Below, one piece after another: positions 10,531 to 24,749 of a stretch of DNA of 64,000 nucleotides. The stretch spans positions 92,479,845 to 92,543,844 of the forward strand of contig NC_087062.1 in NCBI RefSeq assembly GCF_963678635.1. Direction: 5' to 3'. The number at the start of each line of letters is the position of its first letter. Position 1 is the first letter of the stretch. The position numbers and the translations under genes were made by a program. The notes beneath the pieces are model-generated. The model had not been told where the DNA came from and searched no databases. It saw only the letters and a program-made list of their open reading frames with translations. Origin of the DNA: Symsagittifera roscoffensis. Taxonomy: Eukaryota > Xenacoelomorpha > Acoela > Convolutidae.

Positions 10531-13500
10531 ATTAGTTTCTGTCTACTTACTGATGAACCTACTTATGAACACTAGGTCATCTACTTCCTACTACACTAGT
10601 GTTTTTACCAAACAATATCTCGTAAATGGCCTCATTTTTATCCTAAACTATAGACACAAGTTTTTCTTGTTTTATTTTTTATTTTCTGTGCCGGGATGAA
10701 TTGCGTCAACTTCAACAAATGAATCGATTGTAACCTTTTTTTAAACAAAAAAAAACTGTAAAAATTACTTTCAACTTATTTATTTGGCTTGGAAAAGAGC
10801 CGCTTAAGGCTGCACTGTTTTTGCTGCGAAGCCATTACATAGAAAAATTTAAAAACAAATATCTTGATTTTGGCGGACTTTGAATGGTTTTAACACTTCT
10901 AGACCTTGGCTAGAAAAAGCATAGGTAAGACAACACCTTAGACGACAGCTTTTTTTCGAGAAATATTTTCTTCTATTTCCTGTGTCGTGTTCTGCTGCTT
11001 ACGACATTCTTTTGTTACTTTTATTAAAATGAAAATTGTTACATCTTGTTGAGTGGCCTCGGGGAATATGTTTTGAACGCATGCATTTGATTCAACATGA
11101 TTTAAAAAAAAACTTAACATTTTTTACGTGAAGGTGGTGTTGTTTTTTTGTTCAGATTTGGAAAATAGGTTGAGTTGTGTAGAGTTTCATAATCAACATA
11201 TGGATCAAACACATTTTTTTAAGGAAAAAAAAACTCATCCACTGAGTATAATGTTTGACATAAGAAACTGGTTGTACACCGTTAACAGCTCAACCAATTG
11301 TCTCCAAACTGCTCCCATACATTTTTTCAACCGAGTACTGATTATCCTGAGTTTCGAAAAGTTTATTTTCTTCCGGATGATTGATTTGTGATTGAAATGC
11401 TCTTGATTGTTTTTATACACTTTAAAATTAGTTTTTTTCAGCTACATTACTTTAATGGGACACCGGTTATCCTAGTTTCTTATTGAGTTTTATCATAACC
11501 TTTGCAGCTGGTAAGAGAAGGAGGAACTTTTGTTGCACAACTTCCATGTTACTCATGACGCAGAAGTTTGCAAAATAATTTTTCATGAGTTTGATGAGTT
11601 CAAGTATGCTCTAGGAATAACCGAAACATTGAAAAGTTTTAGGTTCGAAGTTACAAAATGAACATTCATGCGCTTTCTCGAAAAAAAAATCGTGTTTCAC
11701 GATATTCATTAAGAACACCGAATGCAAACTTCCTCATGCAACAACATTACAAATTGGTAAAAGGAATGACAAAATTTTTTCCTGAATTGACATATTGGCT
11801 CGCCGCAAAAGTAAAGTTGGTTCCTGATAAAGAAAGCAAGAAAAAAATGAACACGTCGCAATTTTGGTGGCGTTGTTATAAGAAAACCGCTGTAGTCTAT
11901 GAGAAACAAATCTTTAGATTTCAATTCAAGTGAAATTTTCATAATTGACAAAGTAATCAATGTATATTAAACTAAAAAGAATAAATTTTGAGCTGAAGAT
12001 ATCCAAAAAAAAAAGTTTTCAACCATCAAAATATTTTTGAAAAAAAAAACCGAAAGTTTTTAAACTGAAAAGATTGATGTATAGACATGGTAAGCTGTTC
12101 CCAAAATCTGAATTATAGAGATAAAGAATATGTATCCTTGTCTTCAGTTTATTTGATTTTTTAACTCCGCGTTTTAAAAACCTTGGCAATCTGGTTTTCC
12201 AAGTAATTGAAACATGACGAGCCATATGAAAATTTTTCCGGAAACAGAAAACAAGACATCAAGTATCTGTGTTTCCTTGACTGTTTTGTAGGTTGACAAA
12301 TTTTATATAGAAAATAATTCATTTTCATCTATATTGGTTATCATTTGCGTTTGTTTCCACAAAAATTTGACTAAAAAACAATCTGTCAATACACCGGAGT
12401 TTGATAAGGCAAGTTATGTCGTCTGCATGTGAATTTTCCTCGGGACCTAATAATCTGAACTCTGCAATTTCTTCTCCAGACTCAATTGCCTGGAGAAACT
12501 TTCAATGAAAACTATTTTAAAATACGGGCAGAGGGAAACTTATTGAATTCCGCGGTAAATTTTGAAGCTGATTCATGAAATCCATTTCCTTAAATATTTT
12601 TTTTAGTCTGATTACAAAATTTTATCGGTTTTTACGGCAAAACCATCAAGATTTCTTCTTTCAAAGTCTTAATGAACAGTGATCTGTCATTTTAGCCAAT
12701 TATTTTTGTAGAGTGTTTTTACAGCACGAGTACTACGGTAAGCTTTTGCGTCTAAATACAAAATTCCATTGGCTTTAACGACAACACATCAAGATTTATT
12801 CCTTTCAAAATTTTAAGAAAAGTGTTTTGTCAATTCTTTCAAGCGCTTAGGAAACTTTTTCTACAACACAAGTATCAAGATTAGCCATTGGCTTGGCGAA
12901 ATTGCTTTTTTCATTTTTCTAATAGCTGGCTGCTTTCATGGAAAATACACCTATTGATAGTTTTTAACAGTTTTGCATTGGCCTTTTTCAATTCTATTAG
13001 GGCTAAAAGCTTTGTTTTGGCATTCATGAGACTAATTTGACAAACACGTTGTACCTATATGTTATTATCAAATTTCGGGAGAAATTTGATTTTCATTTAA
13101 GGAAAAATGGTAAGAATTTTTCCGCCTTTGAATAATTTAGTTAAATTTGAGCAAAACTCGTCATTGAAAGTCTTGTTTAAACAAGATGTGATCACGTCCA
13201 GTTGAGTCGAGTTTTGCAAAATCAATTTGATAATAGACAAGCAGGTTCTATTTTCTGTGAAGTCATTTTAGCCTACAGTAACCAAGTTTTTCATTGAAAA
13301 GCTTCTAGAAATTGTTGTGAGTCTGTGGTAGAACTATTTGAAAAACTGATTCATGGCTTGACTACAAAGCTTGGACAGACACTCATGTATATATAACTCA
13401 GATTGTTCTGACATTTTTGAAAACTTGATAAATTTTTTTTGAGACCTTTCGAAAATATTCTAGAATAAAACGCCAGTTTTCAATTGAAATCGGATTCAAA

Positions 13501-14500
13501 TTTTTTCTGGTGAGAAGTTTCAGTGAGAATTTTTTCTTGATAATTCAATATTTCATTTTTTTCTCATGAACTTCATTTTTTGTTTCTTTCATAAACTTCA
13601 TAGCTGGAAGTTTTTGAAATTAGCCATAATTCATTCTCAAGATAGATGGAGCAGGAGATCTATACGAAATCAAATGACATTGCTGGTTCAACTAAAATCT
13701 CATCATTTGTTTTTCAGTAACTGGACCCGCGCTGATTCAAATTTTGTGGCTCATAAAGCACAATTTTGTGTAAGAGCAAATGGTCAGATGTTGATATTTG
13801 AGTCCGGTTCAGAGAGTCATTCTTCGTTTCAAATTTCGCAAAAAAAACAGTAGTCCAAGGGTGCAAAGTTTTTGTGCTCTATGTCATAAGGAGTATGTCC
13901 ACAAACATTTTTGACTAGTGCGAAAACAAGAAAGCGAAAAGAACAAAAGTTTTTCTTTGAGTTCCGTAAATCATCCCGTACGCGCATCATTTGCCTTTGA
14001 ATATTGAACATTTGTTAAAGTTATTGTAACTTAATTCAATAAAATCACACGTCATCAACGTTCTAAATTCAATTGGAAAATTTGACGCGTATAATTGAAG
14101 AACTAAAAACTGCTTGAAAGGAAACAATGATAGCATAAACAGTGAAAACAAGTATATAAAACTTGCTCAAACTCAATATTGATGTCCAGCATGTTTCAAA
14201 AACCTTGGGGAGATATTCGTGCCTGATAAAAAATTATATGAAACATTGTAAAAATCAAATAAAACATTGTAAAAAAACCCGTATTTATACATTTCTTTAC
14301 CAGGGTTTGAACATCGCATAAACCTATCTGAACATAACCTAAATATATATTGTAAGCTGAGAAATATTTGGAATTTTAGAATTTAAAATTTAAATGTTTC
14401 GAAATAAGAGTTTAGTGTCGGAAAAATTCATAAATTAGAAATCTGGAGCATTCAAATATTTGAGCTGTCTCAATTTCTGACAAAATTGGTTAATAGGGTA
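10531..14500. repeat. Diverged relative of the 3.8 kb repeat
   Basis: No gene is supported. Long parts align by eye, with many differences, to 15350-17350 and 19190-21180. Shared blocks include GGGATGAATTG(C/A)GTCAACTT, GAAAAGAGCCG, CAATTGTCTCCAAA, GAGTACTGA(T/C)TATCCTG, GGTTATCCTAGTTT, CCTTTGCAGCTGGTA and GAGTCTGTGGTAGAACTATTTG. Together with unit B4 it looks like an older copy of the unit duplicated further right. A 91-codon frame at 11658-11933 has no recognisable motif. Confidence 0.6.
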
Positions 14501-14759
14501 GGTACACTTCTTTTGTCAACTTAAATAATTTGAACTCTTTTTAACGTAACTTGAATCTAAATCAATCATCAGAAAATGTGCCTCCTAATGAAAATGTAAT
14601 TTTTACCCTTTTCCAAAGTGTATTTTGCTTAGCACTTTTTGATATACAACGAATGATACACAAAACAAAATACTGAAAACAAGCTTGAATGTCAACCAAA
14701 CACCGTTTTTTTTTAGTTTCAGACTCAAAATTATAGGTCTCACGATGATAGTTAAGGCT

Positions 14760-17700
14760 AACATATTAACACAAACACTTTATATCGATAAGCAAGATTT
14801 CATCTGATACATTAAGCAACGGAAAATTGACCCCCCCCCCCTCTCCAACACCATTAGTTTCAGTTATTAGGTGAAACGTTTCTGTTAAAATAAGTATAGC
14901 TTCCCGTCAAAAAGGTCAATATGTCAACTGATTCAGGAAAAACAGCAAAAGCTTACCTTATAATACCCATTTCAAATACCGTAAAATTAACCATATTTGG
15001 TTGTAAAAAATTTAGAATTAATTGGTTCAATATATCAAGTTTTTATGGAGACAACAAAACTTTTTTATTCTATTGATTTGTACATTTCTATAAAATACAA
15101 ACATCCATATCAGATTACACTTCGAGAGACTTCTAAGTTCTCGTTCATAAAAGTGTAAAAATTTGATAATAGGTTCGTTCCTACTTCTCAACTTCCATCT
15201 TTGGTATCGCGGATAACTAACAGAGTTTGTGTTGGTTTTTTTCTACAACACTATGTTGTCCAATCAAAATTGATAAAAGGAATCATTTGTACAAAATAGT
15301 CTTTTGGAAAATATTTGTTTTGTACACTTACACTATTATCTCGATTATGAGTGGTTAAATTAGCTTACGTCTTCTAATTGATGACTAATACGAGCACCCG
15401 TCCATCTAGTTTTTTCTCAATATTACGATTCAATATCTCAAAACTGGGCATGTGAATATTACCCCGTCACTCTGTTTTTGATCTTAACCATAGTCACAAT
15501 TTTGACTTTTTTATTTTCTTTTGATTTTCTGTGTTGGGATGAATTGAGTCAACTTGAACAAATCAGTTGACAATTAAATTTTTCAACAAAAAAATCCGGC
15601 TTGAGCTGTTTTCAATTAAATTTTTTTGCTTTGAAAAGAGCCGTTAAACGCTGTTTGGATTTTGCTCCGAAGTCATACACAGAAAAAATCAAAAACAAAT
15701 TATTGATATTGGCCGAATTTGAAGAACTTTGAGACTTTCAGACCTTGGCAAGAATTAAATAGGGAGGACAGCACCTTAGACTCGGGAAATGGCTTTCTCT
15801 ACTTCGTTTGTCAGTGTATCCTGCTAAGGACATTCTTATATCACGATTATTCTTTTGAATTTATAGTTAAATGGCTGCAGGAATATCTTTAAACATATTT
15901 TGAAGGCAAAACTTCATAATGTTTCAACATGATTTCTTATTGAAGAGTTTCATACTCAACATATTCTCAACACAAGCACAACATATGTACTTGATGCACA
16001 TGCATACTCAACACATGCATCAAATACATCTTCTTTATCAAAAAATATTCATCTAAGTAGTATCCTGATTGAAAAAAAAAGTTAGGTGTAGAAAATTAGC
16101 AGCTAATTCAATTGTCTCCAAATTGCTCCTATACAATTTCATTCCATCGAGTACTGACTATCCTGGTTTGCGATAGGTTTCTCTTTCTCCTTGATGATTG
16201 ACTTGTGATTAAAACCTGTTTATATTTCGTATAGAATTTCAATTCAAGTTTTTATGAGGAACCTTACTTCTACCGGATACTAGTTATCCTAGTTTTTCTT
16301 AATGTTTTCTAAGATAACCTTTGCAGCTGGTATGAGAAAGAGCAATTTTTCTTTCGCTTCTTTGGTTTAACTATGAAACTTTTTAAATTACTTTTTCATG
16401 AGTTTGAGGATTTGAACTCTGCACTAGCAATAACCGCAACAACATACTTCAGGTTTGCACTATCGCTTAAAACAAAAACAAAAACAATTTTTGAACTGTT
16501 AATTGTTTCTTGAGCTTTGTAGCGACGCAAAATTGATATAAAGGTAATGAAAACTTATTCTGACTAAAAATTTCGCAATTTTTTTGCAGTGTTAACGGCA
16601 AACCACTATATTTCGTTTCAATTGAAGTTTTTGTGTTTGACAAAAAATCAGTTCAAAAAACTTAAAAAGCTTGAACTGTAGATTTCTCAAAAAAAAATAA
16701 TTTTTAAAAATCAAAAAATAAAACAAATGAACAAAAACTGAAAATATTGAGTTGTTGACATAGGCCTACCCGATCTTGGGTACCCACCAAAAATAACCCA
16801 CCGATCAACCCACCAAAAATAAATTTTTTCCAAATTTTTAAAGAAAAATTACGTCAATTCTGTCAAGCGCCTCAGAAAAAAGTATCAAGATTAGCCATTG
16901 GCTTGGATTTTTTCCTTTTTTCATTTTTCTAATAACTGTTTGTTTCTGTATTTTAGGAAAACACGCCTGTTGATGTTTACCAACAAATTTGCATAACTTT
17001 TTTTCAATTCCATAAGGGTTATATCTTTAGTTTCAGTTTTCTTGAGACTAATTGGTTAAAACTCTTATACTTTGATGATTTTCTCAGATTTCAGGAGAAA
17101 ATTATTTTTTTGTTTTAAAAAAATTGATTGGAAAATTTCCACCTTCAATCAATTAATTGATCGCTTTAGCTAAAATTGAGCAAAAAACATCAGCGAAAGT
17201 TTTGTATAACCGAGATGTGAGGCTATCCGGTCTGGTCGAGCTTTTTCATGTCAATTTATTCTTAATCAAAGTCTACAGAAATTGTCAAAAAACTCTCAAA
17301 AAGTCTATAGAAAATAATGGGACTCTGTGATAGAACTATTTGGAGCAATATTTGAATTTTTTTCTAAATTGCTGAAAAACATCCTCATTCGATCTGCAAG
17401 ACATTCATCAACCTCGCAAAACATTTTCAACCTAGTATAAATCTATTTAAGAATTCTTTTCAAATCTGAAGAAAAACTGTAGATAAGACGGTTACATCAA
17501 GTTTTCACCGCCAAACTTATTTTTTTGTTCACGTGCAGTTTCTAAGTTATTTGATATTTTACTGGGTAAAACTACTAGACTTTATAGGTCGCTCATGGCA
17601 AACGTATTCACTTGTACCAATCTGGTGTTAAAGGTTTAAACAATGTTTAAAATCCCCATGCCGTTTTTCTTAGTGTGCATTTTTTTTCTTGATGAAGGTT

Positions 17701-18587
17701 TAAAGTTTGATCGATTAGGACTCCAAGATATTTGGAAAATAAAACTTCTTTTGATTTTTACCTGTTCTACTGATTATGCTTTTTGGCATTCAAATTTTAA
17801 CAGAAGTGTTTCAAAATAGCTTGATAGATTTCCACAAATATGTTTAAGTTGAATGATAACTATTTCTGGATTTTCCGTATCAAGCGCTCAGGTGGGTAGA
17901 TCACAAGGACCGGGGGATTTTCTTTGATTGAAAATTCTCAATTCTTTCTCGCATTTTATTGAAGCAAGGAGTCTAATTTCACTTTATTTCAGTTATTTTT
18001 GTAATAATACTAGGTGCTCCAGAATCAATAAGACTAGTAATGTTTTTGAAAAAAAATTCTTAATCTTGAATATTGTAGTTTAAGAGGTTAGCCTTTTTAT
18101 AGATGTCGAAAAATACATCTCCCAAGAAATTTTGCAGCAGGGCTATTTTTTTGGTAGTTTTTGTTGAAACTTCTACATCGTTGATATTTTTCTAACTGTT
18201 GATATTTTCAGTTCTCTTGAAAAGTCTTTTTGATTATGCACAATTTTTATTACCTTGCCCTAATTTCTCATGAAAAAACTGGAACTTTTTATTCAAGTTC
18301 GAGTTCTCCCCAAAAAAATACCAATCCAATTTCATCAATTCGTAACTAAAAATTTTTTCTGTATAACTTTTTTATTATATACTGTACATTTAAACAATTA
18401 AAAACGGCGAAAAAATTTTGTAAAAAAAATGATTAATCCGTTTTAAAAAAGCGTTTGATTACCACAAAAACAAATTTACAAATTTAACTTTCTGTTCAAA
18501 TTTTCGGCGTTATCAATTATTTCAGCAATTTTCTCAAGAAAGTCAATTTTCCTAGTTCTATTTAGATTATACGCCAAACAGACATGA
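14760..18587. repeat. 3.83 kb tandem duplication, copy 1
   Basis: Recurs at 18591-22418 with a constant offset of 3831 bases and only about a dozen differences seen by eye. Examples are CACGATTATT against CACTATTATT, GGTATGAGAAAG against GGTATGAAAAAG and ACATCGTTG against ACATTGTTG. Its first ~600 bases, together with 14500-14760, are a diverged version of the 1.17 kb satellite (TTTCAGACTCAAAA, ATCGCGGATAA, CCAATCAAAATTG). Its end holds LINE sequence. Confidence 0.95.
17490..18140 (-). pseudogene. LINE reverse-transcriptase tail, copy 1
   Basis: Read on the minus strand, about 17745-17690 translates as KYLGVLIDQTLNLHQ. That matches the conserved YLGV-x-ID-x-xL segment near the C-terminal end of jockey/CR1-type reverse transcriptases. 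It is followed by a TAWGILN-like stretch with stops and frameshifts. Upstream on the same strand (about 18090-17990) are short coding-like pieces ending IDSGAPSIITK. It is an old, broken fragment of a non-LTR element. Confidence 0.6.
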
Positions 18588-18590
18588 CAT

Positions 18591-21500
18591 AACATATTAA
18601 CACAAACACTTTATATCGATAAGCAAGATTTCATCTGATACATTAAGCAACGGAAAATTGACCCCCCCCCCCTCTCCAACACCATTAGTTTCAGTTATTA
18701 GGTGAAACGTTTCTGTTAAAATAAGTATAGCTTCCCGTCAAAAAGGTCAATATGTCAACTGATTCAGGAAAAACAGCAAAAGCTTACCTTATAATACCCA
18801 TTTCAAATACCGTAAAATTAACCATATTTGGTTGTAAAAAATTTAGAATTAATTGGTTCAATATATCAAGTTTTTATGGAGACAACAAAACTTTTTTATT
18901 CTATTGATTTGTACATTTCTATAAAATACAAACATCCATATCAGATTACACTTCGAGAGACTTCTAAGTTCTCGTTCATAAAAGTGTAAAAATTTGATAA
19001 TAGGTTCGTTCCTACTTCTCAACTTCCATCTTTGGTATCGCGGATAACTAACAGAGTTTGTGTTGGTTTTTTTCTACAACACTATGTTGTCCAATCAAAA
19101 TTGATAAAAGGAATCATTTGTACAAAATAGTGTTTTGGAAAATATTTGTTTTGTACACTTACACTATTATCTCGATTATGAGTGGTTAAATTAGCTTACG
19201 TCTTCTAATTGATGACTAATACGAGCACCCGTCCATCTAGTTTTTTCTCAATATTACGATTCAATATCTCAAAACTGGGCATGTGAATATTACCCCGTCA
19301 CTCTGTTTTTGATCTTAACCATAGTCACAATTTTGACTTTTTTATTTTCTTTTGATTTTCTGTGTTGGGATGAATTGAGTCAACTTGAACAAATCAGTTG
19401 ACAATTAAATTTTTCAACAAAAAAATCCGGCTTGAGCTGTTTTCAATTAAATTTTTTTGCTTTGAAAAGAGCCGTTAAACGCTGTTTGGATTTTTCTCCG
19501 AAGTCATACACAGAAAAAATCAAAAACAAATTATTGATATTGGCCGAATTTGAAGAACTTTGAGACTTTCAGACCTTGGCAAGAATTAAATAGGGAGGAC
19601 AGCACCTTAGACTCGGGAAATGGCTTTCTCTACTTCGTTTGTCAGTGTATCCTGCTAAGGACATTCTTATATCACTATTATTCTTTTGAATTTATAGTTA
19701 AATGGCTGCAGGAATATCTTTAAACATATTTTGAAGGCAAAACTTCATAATGTTTCAACATGATTTCTTATTGAAGAGTTTCATACTCAACATATTCTCA
19801 ACACAAGCACAACATATGTACTTGATGCACATGCATACTCAACACATGCATCAAATACATCTTCTTTATCAAAAAAAATTCATCTAAGTAGTATCCTGAT
19901 TGAAAAAAAAAGTTAGGTGTAGAAAATTAGCAGCTAATTCAATTGTCTCCAAATTGCTCCTATACAATTTCATTCCATCGAGTACTGACTATCCTGGTTT
20001 GCGATAGGTTTCTCTTTCTCCTTGATGATTGACTTGTGATTAAAACCTGTTTATATTTCGTATAGAATTTCAATTCAAGTTTTTATGAGGAACCTTACTT
20101 CTACCGGATACTAGTTATCCTAGTTTTTCTTAATGTTTTCTAAGATAACCTTTGCAGCTGGTATGAAAAAGAGCAATTTTTCTTTCGCTTCTTTGGTTTA
20201 ACTATGAAACTTTTTAAATTACTTTTTCATGAGTTTGAGGATTTGAACTCTGCACTAGCAATAACCGCAACAACATACTTCAGTTTTGCACTATCGCTTA
20301 AAACAAAAACAAAAACAATTTTTGAACTGTTAATTGTTTCTTGAGCTTTGTAGCGACGCAAAATTGATATAAAGGTAATGAAAACTTATTCTGACTAAAA
20401 ATTTCGCAATTTTTTTGCAGTGTTAACGGCAAACCACTATATTTCGTTTCAATTGAAGTTTTTGTGTTTGACAAAAAATCAGTTCAAAAAACTTAAAAAG
20501 CTTGAACTGTAGATTTCTCAAAAAAAAATAATTTTTAAAAATCAAAAAATAAAACAAATGAACAAAAACTGAAAATATTGAGTTGTTGACATAGGCCTAC
20601 CCGATCTTGGGTACCCACCAAAAATAACCCACCGATCAACCCACCAAAAATAAATTTTTTCCAAATTTTTAAAGAAAAATTACGTCAATTCTGTCAAGCG
20701 CCTCAGAAAAAAGTATCAAGATTAGCCATTGGCTTGGATTTTTTCCTTTTTTCATTTTTCTAATAACTGTTTGTTTCTGTATTTTAGGAAAACACGCCTG
20801 TTGATGGTTACCAACAAATTTGCATAACTTTTTTTCAATTCCATAAGGGTTATATCTTTAGTTTCAGTTTTCTTGAGACTAATTGGTTAAAACTCTTATA
20901 CTTTGATGATTTTCTCAGATTTCAGGAGAAAATTGTTTTTTTGTTTTAAAAAAATTGATTGGAAAATTTCCACCTTCAATCAATTAATTGATCGCTTTAG
21001 CTAAAATTGAGCAAAAAACATCAGCGAAAGTTTTGTATAACCGAGATGTGAGGCTATCCGGTCTGGTCGAGCTTTTTCATGTCAATTTATTCTTAATCAA
21101 AGTCTACAGAAATTGTCAAAAAACTCTCAAAAAGTCTATAGAAAATAATGGGACTCTGTGATAGAACTATTTGGAGCAATATTTGAATTTTTTTCTAAAT
21201 TGCTGAAAAACATCCTCATTCGATCTGCAAGACATTCATCAACCTCGCAAAACATTTTCAACCTAGTATAAATCTATTTAAGAATTCTTTTCAAATCTGA
21301 AGAAAAACTGTAGATAAGACGGTTACATCAAGTTTTCACCGCCAAACTTATTTTTTTGTTCACGTGCAGTTTCTAAGTTATTTGATATTTTACTGGGTAA
21401 AACTACTAGACTTTATAGGTCGCTCATGGCAAACGTATTCACTTGTACCAATCTGGTGTTAAAGGTTTAAACAATGTTTAAAATCCCCATGCCGTTTTTC

Positions 21501-22418
21501 TTAGTGTGCATTTTTTTTCCTGATGAAGGTTTAAAGTTTGATCGATTAGGACTCCAAGGTATTTGGAAAATAAAACTTCTTTTGATTTTTACCTGTTCTA
21601 CTGATTATGCTTTTTGGCATTCAAATTTTAACAGAAGTGTTTCAAAATAGCTTGATAGAATTCCACAAATATGTTTAAGTTGAATGATAACTATTTCTGG
21701 ATTTTCCGTATCAAGCGCTCAGGTGGGTAGATCACAAGGACCGGGGGATTTTCTTTGATTGAAAATTCTCAATTCTTTCTCGCATTTTATTGAAGCAAGG
21801 AGTCTAATTTCACTTTATTTCAGTTATTTTTGTAATAATACTAGGTGCTCCAGAATCAATAAGACTAGTAATGTTTTTGAAAAAAAATTCTTAATCTTGA
21901 ATATTGTAGTTTAAGAGGTTAGCCTTTTTATAGATGTCGAAAAATACATCTCCCAAGAAATTTTGCAGCAGGGCTATTTTTTTGGTAGTTTTTGTTGAAA
22001 CTTCTACATTGTTGATATTTTTCTAACTGTTGATATTTTCAGTTCTCTTGAAAAGTCTTTTTGATTATGCACAATTTTTATTACCTTGCCCTAATTTCTC
22101 ATGAAAAAACTGGAACTTTTTATTCAAGTTCGAGTTCTCCCCAAAAAAATACCAATCCAATTTCATCAATTCGTAACTAAAAATTTTTTCTGTATAACTT
22201 TTTTATTATATACTGTACATTTAAACAATTAAAAACGGCGAAAAAATTTTGTAAAAAAAATGATTAATCCGTTTTAAAAAAGCGTTTGATTACCACAAAA
22301 ACAAATTTACAAATTTAACTTTCTGTTCAAATTTTCGGCGTTATCAATTATTTCAGCAATTTTCTCAAGAAAATCAATTTTCCTAGTTCTATTTAGATTA
22401 TACGCCAAACAGACATGA
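18591..22418. repeat. 3.83 kb tandem duplication, copy 2
   Basis: Near-identical second copy of 14760-18587. The right end (CCAAACAGACATGA) runs directly into LINE endonuclease sequence at 22419. In copy 1 the same point runs into the start of copy 2. Confidence 0.95.
21320..21980 (-). pseudogene. LINE reverse-transcriptase tail, copy 2
   Basis: Copy of 17490-18140 inside the second tandem unit, with the same YLGVLID-type segment and the same disabling changes. On this strand it lies downstream of the endonuclease fragment at 22916-22440, so the two are probably remains of one element. Confidence 0.6.
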
Positions 22419-22429
22419 AACGATTCTTT

Positions 22430-22916
22430 TTGTTTTTTTTGTTAGAAGGAGTTATCTATGCCAAAAAAACTCCGATAAGTGTCACCAGATGTATTTAGAT
22501 CAGGTGTCAACTTTGCGTTCAGCTTCTTAGGTATCAATAGCATCACACCTCCACCATTTGACTTACATTTGATTTTTTGTTCCTATTGCGTCTGAAGCAA
22601 AAAGTAGGTTGCCCTTGAGGTTGCCCAAAGCCCAAGAGTTTATATTGTTTGTTTTATTGAACCAAGTTTCGCTTAAACCGTAAATTGAATCATCGCTTAG
22701 TGCTTTGACTAGACGTTTCAGTCTTTGATTTTTATCGCAGTGCCTTGGGCATTTTATGTGCAAAATTTTCAAGCAATTTTTATAAAATTGAAGCTTTTTG
22801 GGTAGTTGATCACTCCATGGTGTTGAATTAGGATGTATATTTTCTGATAGCATCATCAGGTGTGATACAAAAGTGATAATTTGAATTTTTGTAAACCTAG
22901 AAGCTGCAGCACCCAC
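22430..22916 (-). pseudogene. LINE apurinic-type endonuclease fragment
   Basis: A 117-codon open frame (22916-22563) contains LKILHI followed about 25 residues later by IYGLSETWFN. This is the N-terminal pattern (LKILHIN...GLSETWL) of the exonuclease-endonuclease-phosphatase domain of jockey/CR1-like retrotransposons, where the SETW glutamate binds metal. Past a frameshift the strand continues SNGGGVMLLIPKKLN, matching the family's GGGV segment. The remainder down to 22419 is eroded. It cannot make a working endonuclease as it stands. Confidence 0.75.
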
Positions 22917-22918
22917 TC

Positions 22919-24740
22919 TTATGTTTTGATGCGGAAACTGATGGAGCTATTAATGAGAGTTTTTTCGCCTGGAGGTACAAGAAAACAAAAGACTCATCAA
23001 AATAAAAATTGCTTTGTACTTGAAACTTTTTAGATTTTTCAAAAGAGGAAAATTGACAATTTGTCAGGTCAAAAGAAAAAAAATCACAATTGAATCAAAT
23101 ATAACTGTCTTCACAGACGAAACTATGATGGGTAGCCACGCATGTGACTATATGTCTGAAACAATATCTCTGATTTAAAAAATCGATGCTGGTTGTATGG
23201 TCGACGATTAAAAATATACCGTCGAGAATCAAAAAAAATTAGATTTAGATTGGTTTCCATGGAGATTTTACGAATTTTGACAAACATAATATCCGAATCA
23301 ATTTTTAAAAAATTGGATTACTCTGTCGTTTTATCCCAACATTCCCAAATTACAATTTTAGTTTTCTGGAAAAAAAAATTCGGAAAAAAATTTTAGTTTG
23401 GTTTTGTGTCCCAACTTGTCATATGAAGCATCATTATTTTCGTCAATTATAAAAATTTGCGTCATGTTTCTTCACAAATGAAGAATTTTTGTCAAGATTA
23501 CTGTTTCTACTTGACATTTGGTTTTTTTAGTAATTACAAGCTCTGCGTATTAAATAAAAAATTCATCAGCATTTGCACATTTCCAATAAAACATCTTGTT
23601 TGTTTCATCTTAGATTATAACGCATTTGAGTTTTTCGTGTTCAAATTTTTTGACACCAGGAATTTTTTGAACTCTAACTGCTCCTGTAAGAATATATATT
23701 GGTATCAGTTGGTAAAGTTTCAAAATTTAAGCGTGTTCAAATGCTAGTGCCTAATTTTAAATTTTGGGGATTTTACTAGAAAATTTGAAAGATTCGAGCT
23801 CACCAACAAGGTTTGATGGTAACACTTTGGCTGAAGACTTTGATGTTGTGGATGTAGTCTTACCCATTTCCTACTGTCTAGTCTTTTTGTAGTTGATGAT
23901 TAATTCCATATTTTTTCTAGAGCCTTCTTTTGCGCATAGAATTTGGAGAAAATTTTGTATTGTGTTCCTTCTAAGCTTTTTGATCTCCTGAATTACAAGT
24001 TTTTTTCAAATTTTTCTTCTTTTTGATATTTTCTGTACAAAACCTTACGGCTATATACAGATATGAAGCAAATATATACAATGTTGCGAATTAAAAAAAA
24101 ATCGAAAGTTGTTTGAATGGAGCAATAAAATTTGTTGAGAGAATCGTGGTAGAATTTTGGTAAAATTCAGGTAAAATCGTGATAAATTGCAAGTACACTT
24201 GCTGAAGAAAGAAGAATCAAAAATGGTTATGAGAAAAAGAAGAAAATTTTTTAAACATTTACAATTCTAAAGGTATTTTTGTACGTTAAAACTATTTTTT
24301 TAAAGCTGTTATTTCTTTCATATTTTCAATTATCAGTGTATTTCCTTGTGTATAAAGGCTAAATATGTTTAAATGTGCCTTTATTTAAAAACTTTTATCA
24401 GGGTATTTCAAAATTTAAGGTTTTAAGTTTAAAGTTAAAATAAAAAATCAAAGGACACATTGGTTTTATCCTGAAATTCATTTGTTTGTTTTTAAGATTT
24501 GAAAACAAAAAAAAACGAAATTCAAAAACTTTTCCAAAAGTTAGTTTTGTTTAATAAGCACTCTAATTTAGAAACAATTATGCTTGAAATTTTTTTTGGA
24601 ATATTATCAGTACATCGCATATAATGAAAGTGCTAAAAATTCCCTACAACCAAGTTTTCTCTAGAATTTTTAAACTTTATGTTTAAATCGACAAAAAAAA
24701 TTGGAAATGTTTATTGTTTTTTTTCTTCGATATATGGAAA
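22919..24740. other. Intergenic, no gene seen
   Basis: AT-rich sequence. Short frames at 23193-23747 encode Phe/Lys/Asn-rich peptides with no motif and look like chance frames in T-rich DNA. Confidence 0.5.
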
Positions 24741-24749
24741 ATGAAGTCG

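Noticed and set aside
11658-11933. 91-codon plus-strand frame MNIHALSRKKNRVSRYSL...
   Set aside because: It lies in a diverged repeat whose other copies are not open here. It has no motif, and the minus strand is also open.
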